Assembly (NCBI RefSeq): GCF_000330725.2
Contig: NZ_AMZY02000008.1
Span: 158,175 to 222,174, forward strand
Source of the DNA: Mariniradius saccharolyticus AK6
GTDB lineage: Bacteria; Bacteroidota; Bacteroidia; Cytophagales; Cyclobacteriaceae
Length of the DNA stretch: 64,000 nucleotides
Reading direction: 5' to 3'
Under the pieces are notes generated by a model, which worked only from the letters and a program-made list of their open reading frames with translations, made no database searches and was not told where the DNA came from. The translations under genes and the position numbers were made by a program. Positions 1 to 7,649 of this stretch are shown here, in pieces. Position 1 is the first letter of the stretch; each line of letters starts with the position of its first letter.

Positions 1-85
1 ACGGGACGAAATGTACACTTTTGCGCACCAGGCATACCAAGATTACTTTCACGCGCAAGAAGAAAAAGCCATTTTGGGAGTATGA
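1..85 (+). CDS. 3' end of a NACHT/STAND NTPase gene (partial)
   Basis: Reading from base 2 gives 27 codons ending in a TGA at 83-85. The peptide contains YTFAHQAYQDYFHAQ, which matches the conserved F-x-H-x-x-YQ-x-YF motif found in the winged-helix region just after the NACHT ATPase domain. The rest of the gene lies before the window. In known NACHT proteins a helical repeat region follows this motif; here the frame stops 11 residues after the YF, and that region is found instead in the next frame from base 82. The stop overlaps the next start as ATGA. Either the protein is naturally split and translationally coupled, or a frameshift (for example in the A5 run at 63-67) has broken one gene in two. 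Confidence 0.6.
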   Translation, partial: RDEMYTFAHQAYQDYFHAQEEKAILGV

Positions 86-1512
86 TACGGAATTTAGAAC
101 ACAAGGCAAATGATGAAAAATACTTTAAAAGCATCCGGTACTTTTCTCATAGCCTAAAAGGAGACAAAAGACGCGAGTTCATTGAACTGGTGGCTGAATA
201 CAATATATACCTTGCAGCGCAATGCATAATGTCTGCAGAAAAAGACGAAGACCTTGAAAAAAGGCTAATTGGAAAAGCTGAATACTTCGCTCAAAATTTC
301 TTACAACCTGAAAATTCGGCGAAAGGATTTCTTGCTCTTGCCGAGTTTGAGAGCTTAAAAACAATAGTTAATCTCTTCTCCAACATCAAACATCCGAATA
401 ACGCACATCTACAAGTAATTTCAAAAATCTTTGAAAATAGACAGCCTGATATTTTTTGCTCCTTTTTATCAATATTCACAAAAACTGATAAGACGATTCT
501 AATCCAGTTTGCCATAAACACTTACAATGGAGAATTGCCAATAAACAATCAAATTAAAGATCAATTGAATCTGATTTTCAAACATCTCTTAGATAAAAAG
601 CTGTTTGGACTTTTGGATACTTTTATCGAAAAATTCAAATTACACAGTGACTTCTCTTATATTCTTGGAGATAATACCGAAAATATTATCAGACAAATTT
701 CAAACGAAGGATTTAACGGTTTAAAGTTAGGCTTTAAATTAGCTAAGTCAAATGAACTGCTGTCAGTCTTTACGGTCGATTTCTTTATTAAGAAAGCTGC
801 CGAAAGATCCTCAAAAAAGTCATTTTTATTTGCAATTACTACCGCGAATAAATATAATGTCAAAAAACTAAAACAAATAGATTTCGCGATAGAACGAGCG
901 CTGGAAAGTCATGGGAAGAGTGGTAAAAATAAAATTAAGGCTATAGGCAAACATGCTTTGCTTGAGTACTCAAGTGAGAACCCACAGCTCTCAAATAAAG
1001 TTTTGAGTTATTATGATTCCTTTTGGAGTGACGGGACTGATGCACAAGCTCTTCAAAGAACGAAGGAATATGAAAGAAAGGACGAGGAGAGACTAATATA
1101 TAGTTTAAAAAACCTTGATGTGTATTTGGATTTTTTGTTCGAAAAAAACAAGCGTATTCCGATTGAAAGGCAGATATACGAAATATTGAATAATTTCGAC
1201 ACCAATCTAATTGAACTCTCTCACAAATTGAGAAGATTTGAATTGCAAGGAACTGTGAAACATATTCTAGACTATGGCTGCTATGTTAAACCTAGTTCAT
1301 TTAGAACAGAAAAGCTGCTATTTCTTCATAAAAATCAAATTACAGAAAAAACAGAAGTAAATCATCCAAACGAATTTTTTAAAAAAGGTGCATTAATTTC
1401 ATTCAGAATAATCGGTATTAATCGACAAAACCACAGACTGAATATATCTTGTTTAGATAGTTTTAAACCCGAAAATCATTTGTCTCCACCGAGTGAGTCC
1501 CGCTCCGATTGA
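82..1512 (+). CDS. C-terminal helical/S1-like part of a NACHT-type STAND protein
   Basis: The 476-residue product starts at an ATG that overlaps the stop of the upstream NACHT fragment by four bases. Its first 100 residues (a phrase like EFIELVAEYNIYLAAQCI) resemble the helical segment that normally follows the winged helix of NACHT NTPases, so I read it as the missing C-terminal sensor part of the same system. The middle is alpha-helical and rich in Lys, Leu and Phe. Residues about 405-465 (motifs ILDYGCYV, LLFLHKNQI, GALISFRI, LNISCL) look like an S1/cold-shock-type OB fold. There is no ATPase motif in this piece. It is AT-rich compared with the second half of the window. STAND proteins of this kind often act in antiphage defence; that role is inferred. 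Confidence 0.6.
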   Translation: MIRNLEHKANDEKYFKSIRYFSHSLKGDKRREFIELVAEYNIYLAAQCIMSAEKDEDLEKRLIGKAEYFAQNFLQPENSAKGFLALAEFESLKTIVNLFSNIKHPNNAHLQVISKIFENRQPDIFCSFLSIFTKTDKTILIQFAINTYNGELPINNQIKDQLNLIFKHLLDKKLFGLLDTFIEKFKLHSDFSYILGDNTENIIRQISNEGFNGLKLGFKLAKSNELLSVFTVDFFIKKAAERSSKKSFLFAITTANKYNVKKLKQIDFAIERALESHGKSGKNKIKAIGKHALLEYSSENPQLSNKVLSYYDSFWSDGTDAQALQRTKEYERKDEERLIYSLKNLDVYLDFLFEKNKRIPIERQIYEILNNFDTNLIELSHKLRRFELQGTVKHILDYGCYVKPSSFRTEKLLFLHKNQITEKTEVNHPNEFFKKGALISFRIIGINRQNHRLNISCLDSFKPENHLSPPSESRSD

Positions 1513-1521
1513 AGAGCGCCA

Positions 1522-1562
1522 CGACGCAAAGCATATCCGCGAATGCTGTCGGTTTTTTTTCT
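1522..1562 (+). terminator. putative rho-independent terminator after the NACHT C-terminal gene
   Basis: The arms AGCAT/ATGCT around an 8-base loop, extended by CGAC/GTCG with a bulge, are followed by a run of eight T. The stem is imperfect, so this is only a fair candidate. Confidence 0.4.
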
Positions 1563-1675
1563 GCTTTCCTTTTTTTTGAGTTTATAACTCATTCAATTCT
1601 CGGTTAAAGCTTCTGAGGGAATGTTCCAAAAAAATAGAATTGAAAATCCGTGAACCTTTGTGACTATTTTCTATT

Positions 1676-2305
1676 TTATTGCCAATCATCATTTTTACTA
1701 TTTTTGTAGTTTTTTAATATATCTTTCATTAATTCATCTACTGTAATATCTAATGAATTTAATATTAAACTCATGGCATGTAAAGTAGCAATTTCTGGTT
1801 TCTTTAAATTATTTGAGTTTTTTAAAGTCTTAAACTTATCAATATATTGTTTATCAATTTTACTATTCAATTCAAGCGTTCCATTCATATCAATTGCAGA
1901 TTCAAACTTAAAATTTGTTATTGTCACTCTGATTCTGTTTTCTTTTGATTCTATCGTTAATGTATGAGAAACTATATAAGTTGTAGTGGTTGGCTTGTAT
2001 CCCATAAATACATAATAACTTTCTAAAGTCATTGGTAAATTACCCTTCACTACTATTGTACCACTTTCGACATCATTTAAATCAATTACGGATTTTGAAC
2101 TTCTATACAGATCACTTATACTTTTCAAGCCAGTAGAATGAAGATTTTCCTTCGTACCTTCTATTTCAATTATCTCTCTGTATATTATTTCATTTGATTC
2201 TATTACAAAATCTGGTAAGGGAAGTGGTTTCAAATCCGAATCTTTTATTTGCCCAAATGATTGAAATGAAAATAGTATGAATATTGTGATTAAGGTAGTT
2301 TTCAT
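1676..2305 (-). CDS. DUF4468-like secreted protein
   Basis: The product is about 209 residues from the ATG at 2305, chosen because it begins a clear Sec signal peptide (MKTTLITIFILFSFQSFGQ). An ATG at 2314 is also possible. The central part, with YIVSHTLTIESKENRIRVTI and ITNFKF, matches the two-stranded core of the DUF4468 (TBP-like fold) family common in Bacteroidota secreted or periplasmic proteins. DUF4468 has no established activity. The gene stands alone on the minus strand between the NACHT piece and the hsdM scrap and shares their AT-rich composition. No lipobox is visible, so the mature protein is probably soluble in the periplasm or exported. Confidence 0.7.
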   Translation of the reverse strand: MKTTLITIFILFSFQSFGQIKDSDLKPLPLPDFVIESNEIIYREIIEIEGTKENLHSTGLKSISDLYRSSKSVIDLNDVESGTIVVKGNLPMTLESYYVFMGYKPTTTTYIVSHTLTIESKENRIRVTITNFKFESAIDMNGTLELNSKIDKQYIDKFKTLKNSNNLKKPEIATLHAMSLILNSLDITVDELMKDILKNYKNSKNDDWQ

Positions 2306-2512
2306 ATTTTCCATTGTTTTTAGTGTGTGTATAGAAATATGTATCCACTTTCTCAAAAATCGACTTTTAGTAGATTATTTTCAATCTTTTTTTGAACGTT
2401 TTATTCTTCTTCTTTTTTTATAATTCTTTTTTCTGGACTTACTTTTCTTCCTTAGGCTCTTTGTCTACTCTTTTTGTGCTACGCCCGTCTGGGTGGGATT
2501 TGTAATTTCATT

Positions 2513-2605
2513 CCAGGAAGTCTGCTCCACATAATCCAATTCATTTCCGCAGCCGGCTTCCTTGTGGAGGATATCGTCGATAATTTTAAAGGTTTGTTCA
2601 AACAT
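2513..2605 (-). pseudogene. hsdM: N-terminal scrap of a type I restriction-modification methylase (hsdM)
   Basis: Thirty-one codons read MFEQTFKIIDDILHKEAGCG and then NELDYVEQTSW. This is the start of the N-terminal domain of HsdM, which in intact proteins continues with a VLFLKYLDD-like stretch. Here the similarity stops abruptly after Trp and the frame runs through 15 unrelated codons to a stop at 2465. No hsdM remainder, hsdS or hsdR is seen on either side. The scrap starts exactly at the methylase start codon, which suggests that a recombination event joined the first codons to unrelated DNA. Function is not expected. Similarity is judged by eye from known HsdM N termini. Confidence 0.7.
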
Positions 2606-2999
2606 GGGTAAAACTTGTCTACATGATCCCTTTGGCCTTGGTGTCGTAGACAAAGGATTTTTACCAGGCCAATATCTTAAGTTATCCGGTATGCCGCTAT
2701 CCCTTGATCGGGGTATTTTTTAGGTTTTGCCACAAAAAGTCGGGGAATTTGGGGTTTGGGGAAACGGTGGGTTTGGGTCTTACAAGAGGTGTGAGCTCTT
2801 ATTCAAATCCAAGACTAGGCTATAACACTTGATTTAAAGGAGCGGGAGTCAAGGGTTTGTTTGTTAGTTGCTGGATTTTTCATTTTTTCACTATACATTT
2901 GTAACTCATTTCAGCGAGATAGATGTGTGGCCGGCTATTTTAGCGTTTTAGGACGCAAGTCAACCAATCATAAAGGTGAATTAAACAAGGGTAATGCAT
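2606..2999. other. gap without a recognisable gene
   Basis: About 390 bases lie between the hsdM scrap and the DUF4365 gene. I see short stop-riddled frames only. The stretch mixes G-rich (about 2730-2790) and AT-rich parts and may be residue of the lost restriction locus. Confidence 0.5.
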
Positions 3000-3998
3000 C
3001 TATCTTCTGAAATGAACACTATAAAACCATAATTTTTCTCTTCTATTTAATTTGTTCATTTTCCGCTGAATAATTACTTGAACAACTTGTTCTCCAGTAA
3101 TCTTGTCCTGATAGCGGGCTCTAATACCAATTTTCTGTTCAAATTCTTTAAAAGTTTCGTTTTGATTGAGCAGAAAATACTTTCCTTCCTCTACCTCATG
3201 AATTATCTGTTTAGCTACTCCAAGAAGTCTTAAAGAATTTACTCTTCTTTCTTTACCACGACTTGAAGAGAGAATATGGTTCCAACCAGTTTTTGAAACA
3301 CGAATTTGTTTTTTTAATGCAGAGCATATTATTATGTTTCCATTTTTCCAATTTTTGTAAAAATTTCGGGCATCGTCTTTTAGTTGAATAGAATTTATTA
3401 ATCCTTTACTTTCTGAATTAAGTTCAATTAATGGTAAATCACTATTTGAAAGAAGCGGTTTGACAAGTTTTATAAAGCTCCCCTTACTATGCTCACCAAA
3501 CACGTTATTCTTTGGAATAGATAACAACGTTTTTGTCCCCTCAACTCTCAACTTTTCACTTTTAAGGTCAACCCACCAAGCTTTTGCGTTTAACCTACTT
3601 TCCTTCCAAACTATTCGTCCTTTATCGTCCTTAATTAAATTTCCTTTTTTGTCAAAAGATGGCTTTGATGGGTTCACGAACACAAGTATTGCTGGTTCAG
3701 CTTGTTTTCTCCAATATTCTAAATGTTCGTTTAAACCTTTTTGATCGTCGATGGAAATCCGAATTTCGTTTTTTGTTTCGCTTGAAATATACTTTGGACC
3801 ACATTTAATTTGAACATTGATTTTGACCCCTAGATCAATATTTCTTTTCTTCATTAATATTAGGCCATCAATTCCTTTGTCGTTTCTCGCATCAAAAGGT
3901 TGCCATCCACATTCCCAAAATTCTTGTACGTATTGAGCAACAACCCTCATTCCAGTTGCTTCATTTTTTGTTCTAATTCTATTTGCAAAATCACTCAT
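3000..3998 (-). CDS. DUF4365 nuclease-like protein with a possible C-terminal toxin-type domain
   Basis: The 332-residue protein starts at ATG 3998. Residues 1-170 fit the DUF4365 family: an N-terminal helix, then NDKGIDGLI (Asp44) and VQIKCG (Gln63, Lys65), a D...QxK arrangement like that of PD-(D/E)xK nucleases. DUF4365 proteins are frequent in defence islands. Residues about 230-332 (motifs VSKTGWNHILSS, RVNSLRLLGVAKQII, WFYSVHFRR) look like a second small domain. Their general pattern recalls the phage-barnase/EndoU/colicin E5/RelE-like nuclease group, but this match is tentative. The gene is isolated, AT-rich and next to a restriction-gene scrap, which fits a DNA-targeting defence role by inference. 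No signal peptide is present, so it should be cytoplasmic. Confidence 0.65.
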   Translation of the reverse strand: MSDFANRIRTKNEATGMRVVAQYVQEFWECGWQPFDARNDKGIDGLILMKKRNIDLGVKINVQIKCGPKYISSETKNEIRISIDDQKGLNEHLEYWRKQAEPAILVFVNPSKPSFDKKGNLIKDDKGRIVWKESRLNAKAWWVDLKSEKLRVEGTKTLLSIPKNNVFGEHSKGSFIKLVKPLLSNSDLPLIELNSESKGLINSIQLKDDARNFYKNWKNGNIIICSALKKQIRVSKTGWNHILSSSRGKERRVNSLRLLGVAKQIIHEVEEGKYFLLNQNETFKEFEQKIGIRARYQDKITGEQVVQVIIQRKMNKLNRREKLWFYSVHFRR

Positions 3999-4561
3999 AG
4001 TGTCATTTAATGTCTTTTTTTTAACCTAGGAGCTATGTTTCATATTGAACTAAAGACTTTCAGATTAAGTTTGTTGTTTTGAAGCAGCTATGCCCTGTTT
4101 TTTATTTCGCACATCTAAAACAAATGGAACCTTCATCTATCGCCGCCAAGCCGATGGGTTGTTGAGATCATCTCAAAAATGACCTTGGTCTTTGTAGTAC
4201 GAATCTGAAAAGTCCACATGCCGACAGAAAAAACTCAGCCTCATAAATTAGACTAAAAATTCTGTAAAAGGCAATACCCTCAAACGAAAAAATCTGGATA
4301 CCCCCTCTGAGTGTAGAAAGCGACGACGCTAAGCGGAATTTGTAATTCCGCTTTTATATTTCTTTGAATTTGCAATTCACCCTTTTCCAGGCTCAATTTT
4401 CCACAAGAGAGTTCATAAAAAATGAAATTCAAATTCCGTCAACCTATGTCACGACCTTTTGAGGGGTGATTGTGACCTAGTAATTTTATCCGAATACCAG
4501 AGAAGGACATTTAGAAACTAAAAATTTCCTGATCACTATTCGCACTAATCAACAAAAGGAA
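3999..4561. other. gap between divergent genes, with a short hairpin
   Basis: These 560 bases separate the divergent DUF4365 and CoiA-like genes and should hold promoters for both, though I see no good TAnnTTTG element. A perfect hairpin AGCGGAATT-TGT-AATTCCGCT lies at 4332-4352, followed by a short T-rich stretch, and GAATTTGCAATTC follows at about 4366. The same ATTTGTAATT core occurs in the repeats at 6421 and 6805. Confidence 0.5.
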
Positions 4562-5368
4562 ATGAAATATGCTCTAAACAACGGCGCAAGAATTGAGGCG
4601 TCTAAAGGCACTAGGGGCACCTGTCCATGTTGTGGTTCAGAGTTGATCGCAAGATGTGGAGACATAAAGATTCACCATTGGGCGCATAAAAGTAGCTGCG
4701 ATCCATGGTGGGAAACCGAGACGGAATGGCATCGACTATGGAAAAACAGATATCCTCCTAAATGGCAGGAATTTTTGACCCTTGATGAAGAAACTGGTGA
4801 AAGACACATTGCTGACGTAAAGACAGAAGCTGATCTGATTATCGAATTCCAGCATTCTGCAATAGATCCGCAAGAGCGATTACAAAGGGAACGACATTAT
4901 AAAAATTTGATTTGGGTTGTTGACGGAACACGCCTAAAGAGGGATTTCAAAAGATTTTCAAATCAATACAATGAGTTAATAAAGACAAATAAACCTGGGA
5001 TTTTCTTAATTGATCATGATGAAGGCATTTTCAACAAGAGCTGGCTAACTAGTTCGGTACCGGTGATTTTTGATTTTAAAGGAATAAATCCAACTGATGG
5101 AGATCACGATATTCGAAACAGTTTGTATTGCCTGCTTCAAATAAAACTAGGGAGATACTCAATAATAGCCGAATTTAGTAGGGAAGCGTTTATAAAATCA
5201 ACGATAAACGGAACATGGTCGATTCATATCCAAAACTTCATTAATGCAATTTCGCCAAAAAAAGCACCTGATTCCCACCAAAACCAAACTAATCCTACGA
5301 AGCCAAAAGATGGCAGCCATTTCTTTGATCCAAAGAGTGGAAAATGGAAAAGGCGAACCCGGTGGTAA
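4562..5368 (+). CDS. CoiA-like nuclease-domain protein
   Basis: The 268-residue product has the layout of the competence protein CoiA family. A small zinc-binding-like N terminus (CPCC at 21-24, Cys32) is followed by HHWAHKS at 38-44. After a W-x-x-E-T-E-W-H segment comes the PD-(D/E)xK-like core HIADVKTEADLIIEFQHS (Asp85, Glu95, Gln97) and the conserved RHYKNLIWVVDG. Classical CoiA takes part in natural transformation. Relatives also occur in bacteria without competence genes and in defence islands, and there are no other com genes here. The last 30 residues are basic. It is followed 40 bases later by an unrecognised gene on the same strand, so the two may form an operon. No signal peptide is present. 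Confidence 0.7.
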   Translation: MKYALNNGARIEASKGTRGTCPCCGSELIARCGDIKIHHWAHKSSCDPWWETETEWHRLWKNRYPPKWQEFLTLDEETGERHIADVKTEADLIIEFQHSAIDPQERLQRERHYKNLIWVVDGTRLKRDFKRFSNQYNELIKTNKPGIFLIDHDEGIFNKSWLTSSVPVIFDFKGINPTDGDHDIRNSLYCLLQIKLGRYSIIAEFSREAFIKSTINGTWSIHIQNFINAISPKKAPDSHQNQTNPTKPKDGSHFFDPKSGKWKRRTRW

Positions 5369-5408
5369 TCCGAAAAGACGAAATCAAACCTATATCAAAT
5401 AACAAAAT

Positions 5409-5891
5409 ATGAAGACAAGAATGCGGTCAACCGACCTTTCAACTGATCAAAAAAAGCTATTAAGAGACTTTATTAAGGAATTTCTGCCCAAGCGAGGAAA
5501 CAAGAAGAAGTATACTGGAAACGAACTAGGATATATAGAAAGTACCCTTAACCTTGTCTTCGTACAAAACTTTGGATACAATATCGACGATATGGATTTG
5601 ATTGATGCCTTCACAGAATTGGAATATGACATTTATACAAAACTGGGGGAATGGGATCCTGACCATAAATATATAAAGCCATCGACTAAGGGAGACATTA
5701 GGATTATGGGAGGTGCATATTCCGATTTTGATGCGGCTTTCATTTATATCGATGTTGAACCAAAGATTTTGCGGAACCTTATGTTGACTGTAAAAAAGTT
5801 GCCAGATTATACGAACCAGACAAAAATTGACGCTGAAAAAGAAATGGCTGAAAGAATTAATCGGTTTAAAGCAAATTATTTCAAATCTTAG
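5409..5891 (+). CDS. unrecognised 160-residue protein downstream of the CoiA-like gene
   Basis: The ATG at 5409 lies 40 bases after the CoiA-like gene on the same strand. The protein is soluble, charged and predicted largely helical, with a basic N-terminal third (DFIKEFLPKRGNKKKY) and an acidic middle. It shows no signal peptide, membrane segment or motif I can name. Its AT-rich composition matches its neighbours. Co-orientation and short spacing suggest co-transcription with the CoiA-like nuclease, perhaps as a partner or regulator; this is context only. Confidence 0.55.
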   Translation: MKTRMRSTDLSTDQKKLLRDFIKEFLPKRGNKKKYTGNELGYIESTLNLVFVQNFGYNIDDMDLIDAFTELEYDIYTKLGEWDPDHKYIKPSTKGDIRIMGGAYSDFDAAFIYIDVEPKILRNLMLTVKKLPDYTNQTKIDAEKEMAERINRFKANYFKS

Positions 5892-5965
5892 TCGGAGTTG
5901 GATTGCCGTTTTTGCCGTAATTGAAGTTTGTATCTTCCTTTTCTAGTTATCACAATTGGTTGAAA

Positions 5966-6265
5966 ATGAACAAAATTGAGCCAGTTTGGGAAATCAAAAA
6001 GCCTCAAGTTCTCGCACTATGGGATTTTGAATCAAATATGAGATTTGAAATCACTGAAGAAAATCCGATTGATTTGATTTTAAGTAAACTGAATGATCGA
6101 TATCTGAAAACACGTTTCACCTCTGAAGGCCTCAGAAACCCCTACTTAGAACAAGAAAAAATCAGGGGAATTTTGGAAAGATGGTCAAATAATCTTCCAG
6201 TAGACCCTCCTCGTTTGCTCTGGAGTATCGCGATTGGTTCATTGAAGACGGAATCCATAGATTGA
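5966..6265 (+). CDS. unrecognised small protein, third in the CoiA-like cluster
   Basis: An ATG at 5966 opens a 99-codon frame (MNKIEPVWEIKKPQVLALWD). An upstream TTG at 5921 would add 15 residues but is a weaker start. The protein has no signal peptide or membrane span, and I recognise no family. It begins 74 bases after the preceding gene on the same strand and ends where the repeat-rich, GC-richer DNA begins at about 6270, so it marks the right edge of the AT-rich island. Confidence 0.5.
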   Translation: MNKIEPVWEIKKPQVLALWDFESNMRFEITEENPIDLILSKLNDRYLKTRFTSEGLRNPYLEQEKIRGILERWSNNLPVDPPRLLWSIAIGSLKTESID

Positions 6266-6370
6266 ATTGTGCGATTTCGCTAGGCGCATCAACTGTACCA
6301 CTGATCTTTACACGATATGACTATCCACTTTGGACAGGTTAGTATAGACGGGGCAGTCCCAGCCCGGGTG

Positions 6371-6434
6371 TGGGTCCGCGGCTGTCGTCAGGATGTAATC
6401 CCACCCTTCTATCGATGCCGATTTGTAATTGGCC
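6371..6434 (+). repeat. 64-bp imperfect direct repeat, left copy
   Basis: This segment begins TGGGTCCGCGGC and ends ATTTGTAATTGGCC. It aligns without gaps to 6753-6816, with 8 mismatches in 64 bases counted by eye. It includes GATGTAATCCCACCC, a type of intergenic repeat core also echoed by GGGTGGGATTTGTAATTTC near 2490 on the other side of the island. Confidence 0.8.
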
Positions 6435-6752
6435 TTTTCAAATACCTCTCTTAAGGTCTTGGCGAGTCGATTCCTATTCGCGATCTTGGCATCTTTATTT
6501 TTTCAGGGCTTGTTAGTCCAATGCTCCCTATACCAAATCCCCTGCATCCTCGTATCAAAGTAGATGATGTCCTGATGATGTCCTGGGAATGACCCTATCA
6601 TCACCCGGTGCTGAGGAGACCCTTCTCCAGTCCATGCCCAGTCTAACTCCAGTCCAAGTCCAGTCCAACTCCTGTCGGAGACTGCGCATACAATGCCCGA
6701 ACACACTTCGAAACCTGTGTCAATCGGTCCACCGATGGTCTGAGTCCCCCAA

Positions 6753-6816
6753 TGGGTCCGCGGCATCCTTCGGGATGTAATCCCACCCTACTATCAATGC
6801 CAATTTGTAATTGGCC
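6753..6816 (+). repeat. 64-bp imperfect direct repeat, right copy
   Basis: This is the second copy of the element at 6371-6434, in the same orientation 382 bases downstream. The 3' halves are nearly identical; most differences sit in a 10-base block near the start. Confidence 0.8.
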
Positions 6817-6865
6817 CTATCAGACGTAATGATCCTGCGTCCGGAAATGTAGGAGAACGGTGAAA

Positions 6866-6960
6866 TCCACCCCGAAGTGGGTGGAACGCTCAATAGCCCC
6901 GGGTAAGGTGCTTCCCCTCTCCTTATCTCTCGGAAATGCCTGATGCACCGCAACCCGGGG
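6866..6960. repeat. palindromic element (two nested inverted repeats)
   Basis: TCCACCC (6866-6872) pairs with GGGTGGA (6879-6885) across a 6-base loop. CCCCGGGT (6897-6904) pairs with ACCCGGGG (6953-6960). The terminal CGCAACCCGGGG recurs near 14568, so this is probably part of a dispersed intergenic element. Confidence 0.55.
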
Positions 6961-7087
6961 AAAAAGGAAGCAGCGACGTATTGGATTTTTGGTTGCGGAA
7001 AGTTCAAGAATCAATGCAGCTTCTCTCCAAAAACCGACTAGCGTAAGAGTGGTTGATTATTTTCCCAATCAAAACTGGATTTACACC

Positions 7088-7345
7088 CTACCCCCGTTTG
7101 TTTGAGGTCACAGATTGTGACCTCAAAGAATCAAACCGGTCACAGGTAGTGACCAGTTCATTGAATTCATTGTCATTCAGCTGAAATCTAAAGTTTTCAG
7201 GAAATCGGGAAATATTCCGCTTTACAGCTTGATTAAGGACCTTCGTTTCGATTTGGTACAATTCAGCCAAATCACTGTCTATCATCACCTGCTGATCTCG
7301 AAAAGTGAAAATCCGGTTTTCGATATGCTGTAGATCCTTAGTCAT
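7088..7345 (-). pseudogene. truncated ORF6N-domain protein, copy 1
   Basis: The 85-residue product matches the N-terminal half of ORF6N proteins, phage-antirepressor-type DNA-binding proteins: FRDQQVMIDSDLAELYQIET, VLNQAVKRNISRFPENFRFQL, then LRSQSVTSNKRG. Intact relatives continue after this point with a PYAFTEQGVAML-like segment. Here a stop follows and the downstream bases do not restore it in another frame. It starts in the last eight bases of the second copy, so the two are tandem duplicates that broke at nearly the same place. It may be non-functional, or a minimal DNA-binding domain. Confidence 0.7.
7101..7127. promoter_or_regulatory. perfect 12-bp palindrome inside ORF6N copy 1
   Basis: TTTGAGGTCACA (7101-7112) and TGTGACCTCAAA (7116-7127) form a perfect inverted repeat around a 3-base centre. 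A second GGTCAC/GTGACC pair lies at 7138-7154 and a matching AGGTCACA/TGTGACCT pair at 7382-7400 in copy 2. This could be an operator for the DNA-binding protein itself, or simply a consequence of the coding sequence. Confidence 0.35.
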
Positions 7346-7649
7346 GACACAATTTCGTTAAGCTATTTTCCCCACAGATTGAGGTCACAATTTGTGACCT
7401 TGAATTTTGGATTCTATGTTGTGATCCCAAATGTCCAAACCTGTCGCAATTTGCAAGCAGTTCAGATAACTCATTTTTATTCAGCTGAAATCGAAAAGAT
7501 TCAGGAAAACGGGAAATATTCCGCTTTTCAGCTTGATTAAGGACCTTCGTTTCGATTTGGTACAATCCAGCCAAATCACTGTCTATCATCACCTGCTGAT
7601 CTCGAAAGCTGAAAATTCGATTTTCGATATGCTGTAGATCCTTAGTCAT
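7338..7649 (-). pseudogene. truncated ORF6N-domain protein, copy 2
   Basis: The 103-residue product shares nearly all of its first 60 residues with the adjacent copy (same start MTKDLQHIENRIF), offset by about 304 bases. It keeps NISRFPESFRFQL and a diverged LGSQ...QIVTSICG segment, then ends in LTKLCHD overlapping the start of copy 1. It lacks the C-terminal half of the family. It is transcribed first if the pair is co-transcribed on the minus strand. ORF6N genes are common cargo of prophages and mobile DNA in Bacteroidota. Confidence 0.7.

Larger units (their letters stand above)
6266..7087. other. repeat-rich stretch without a gene
   Basis: About 820 bases with no credible coding frame. 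It contains the two 64-bp direct repeats, a CAGTCCA-rich simple stretch at about 6626-6670, and a pair of palindromes at 6866-6960. Its composition is distinctly more GC-rich than the genes to its left. It looks like an accumulation of small repeated elements rather than a decayed gene. Confidence 0.6.

Noticed and set aside
6503..6766. Minus-strand frame in the repeat-rich gap
   Set aside because: Its product follows the CAGTCCA-rich simple stretch and has no homology I recognise.
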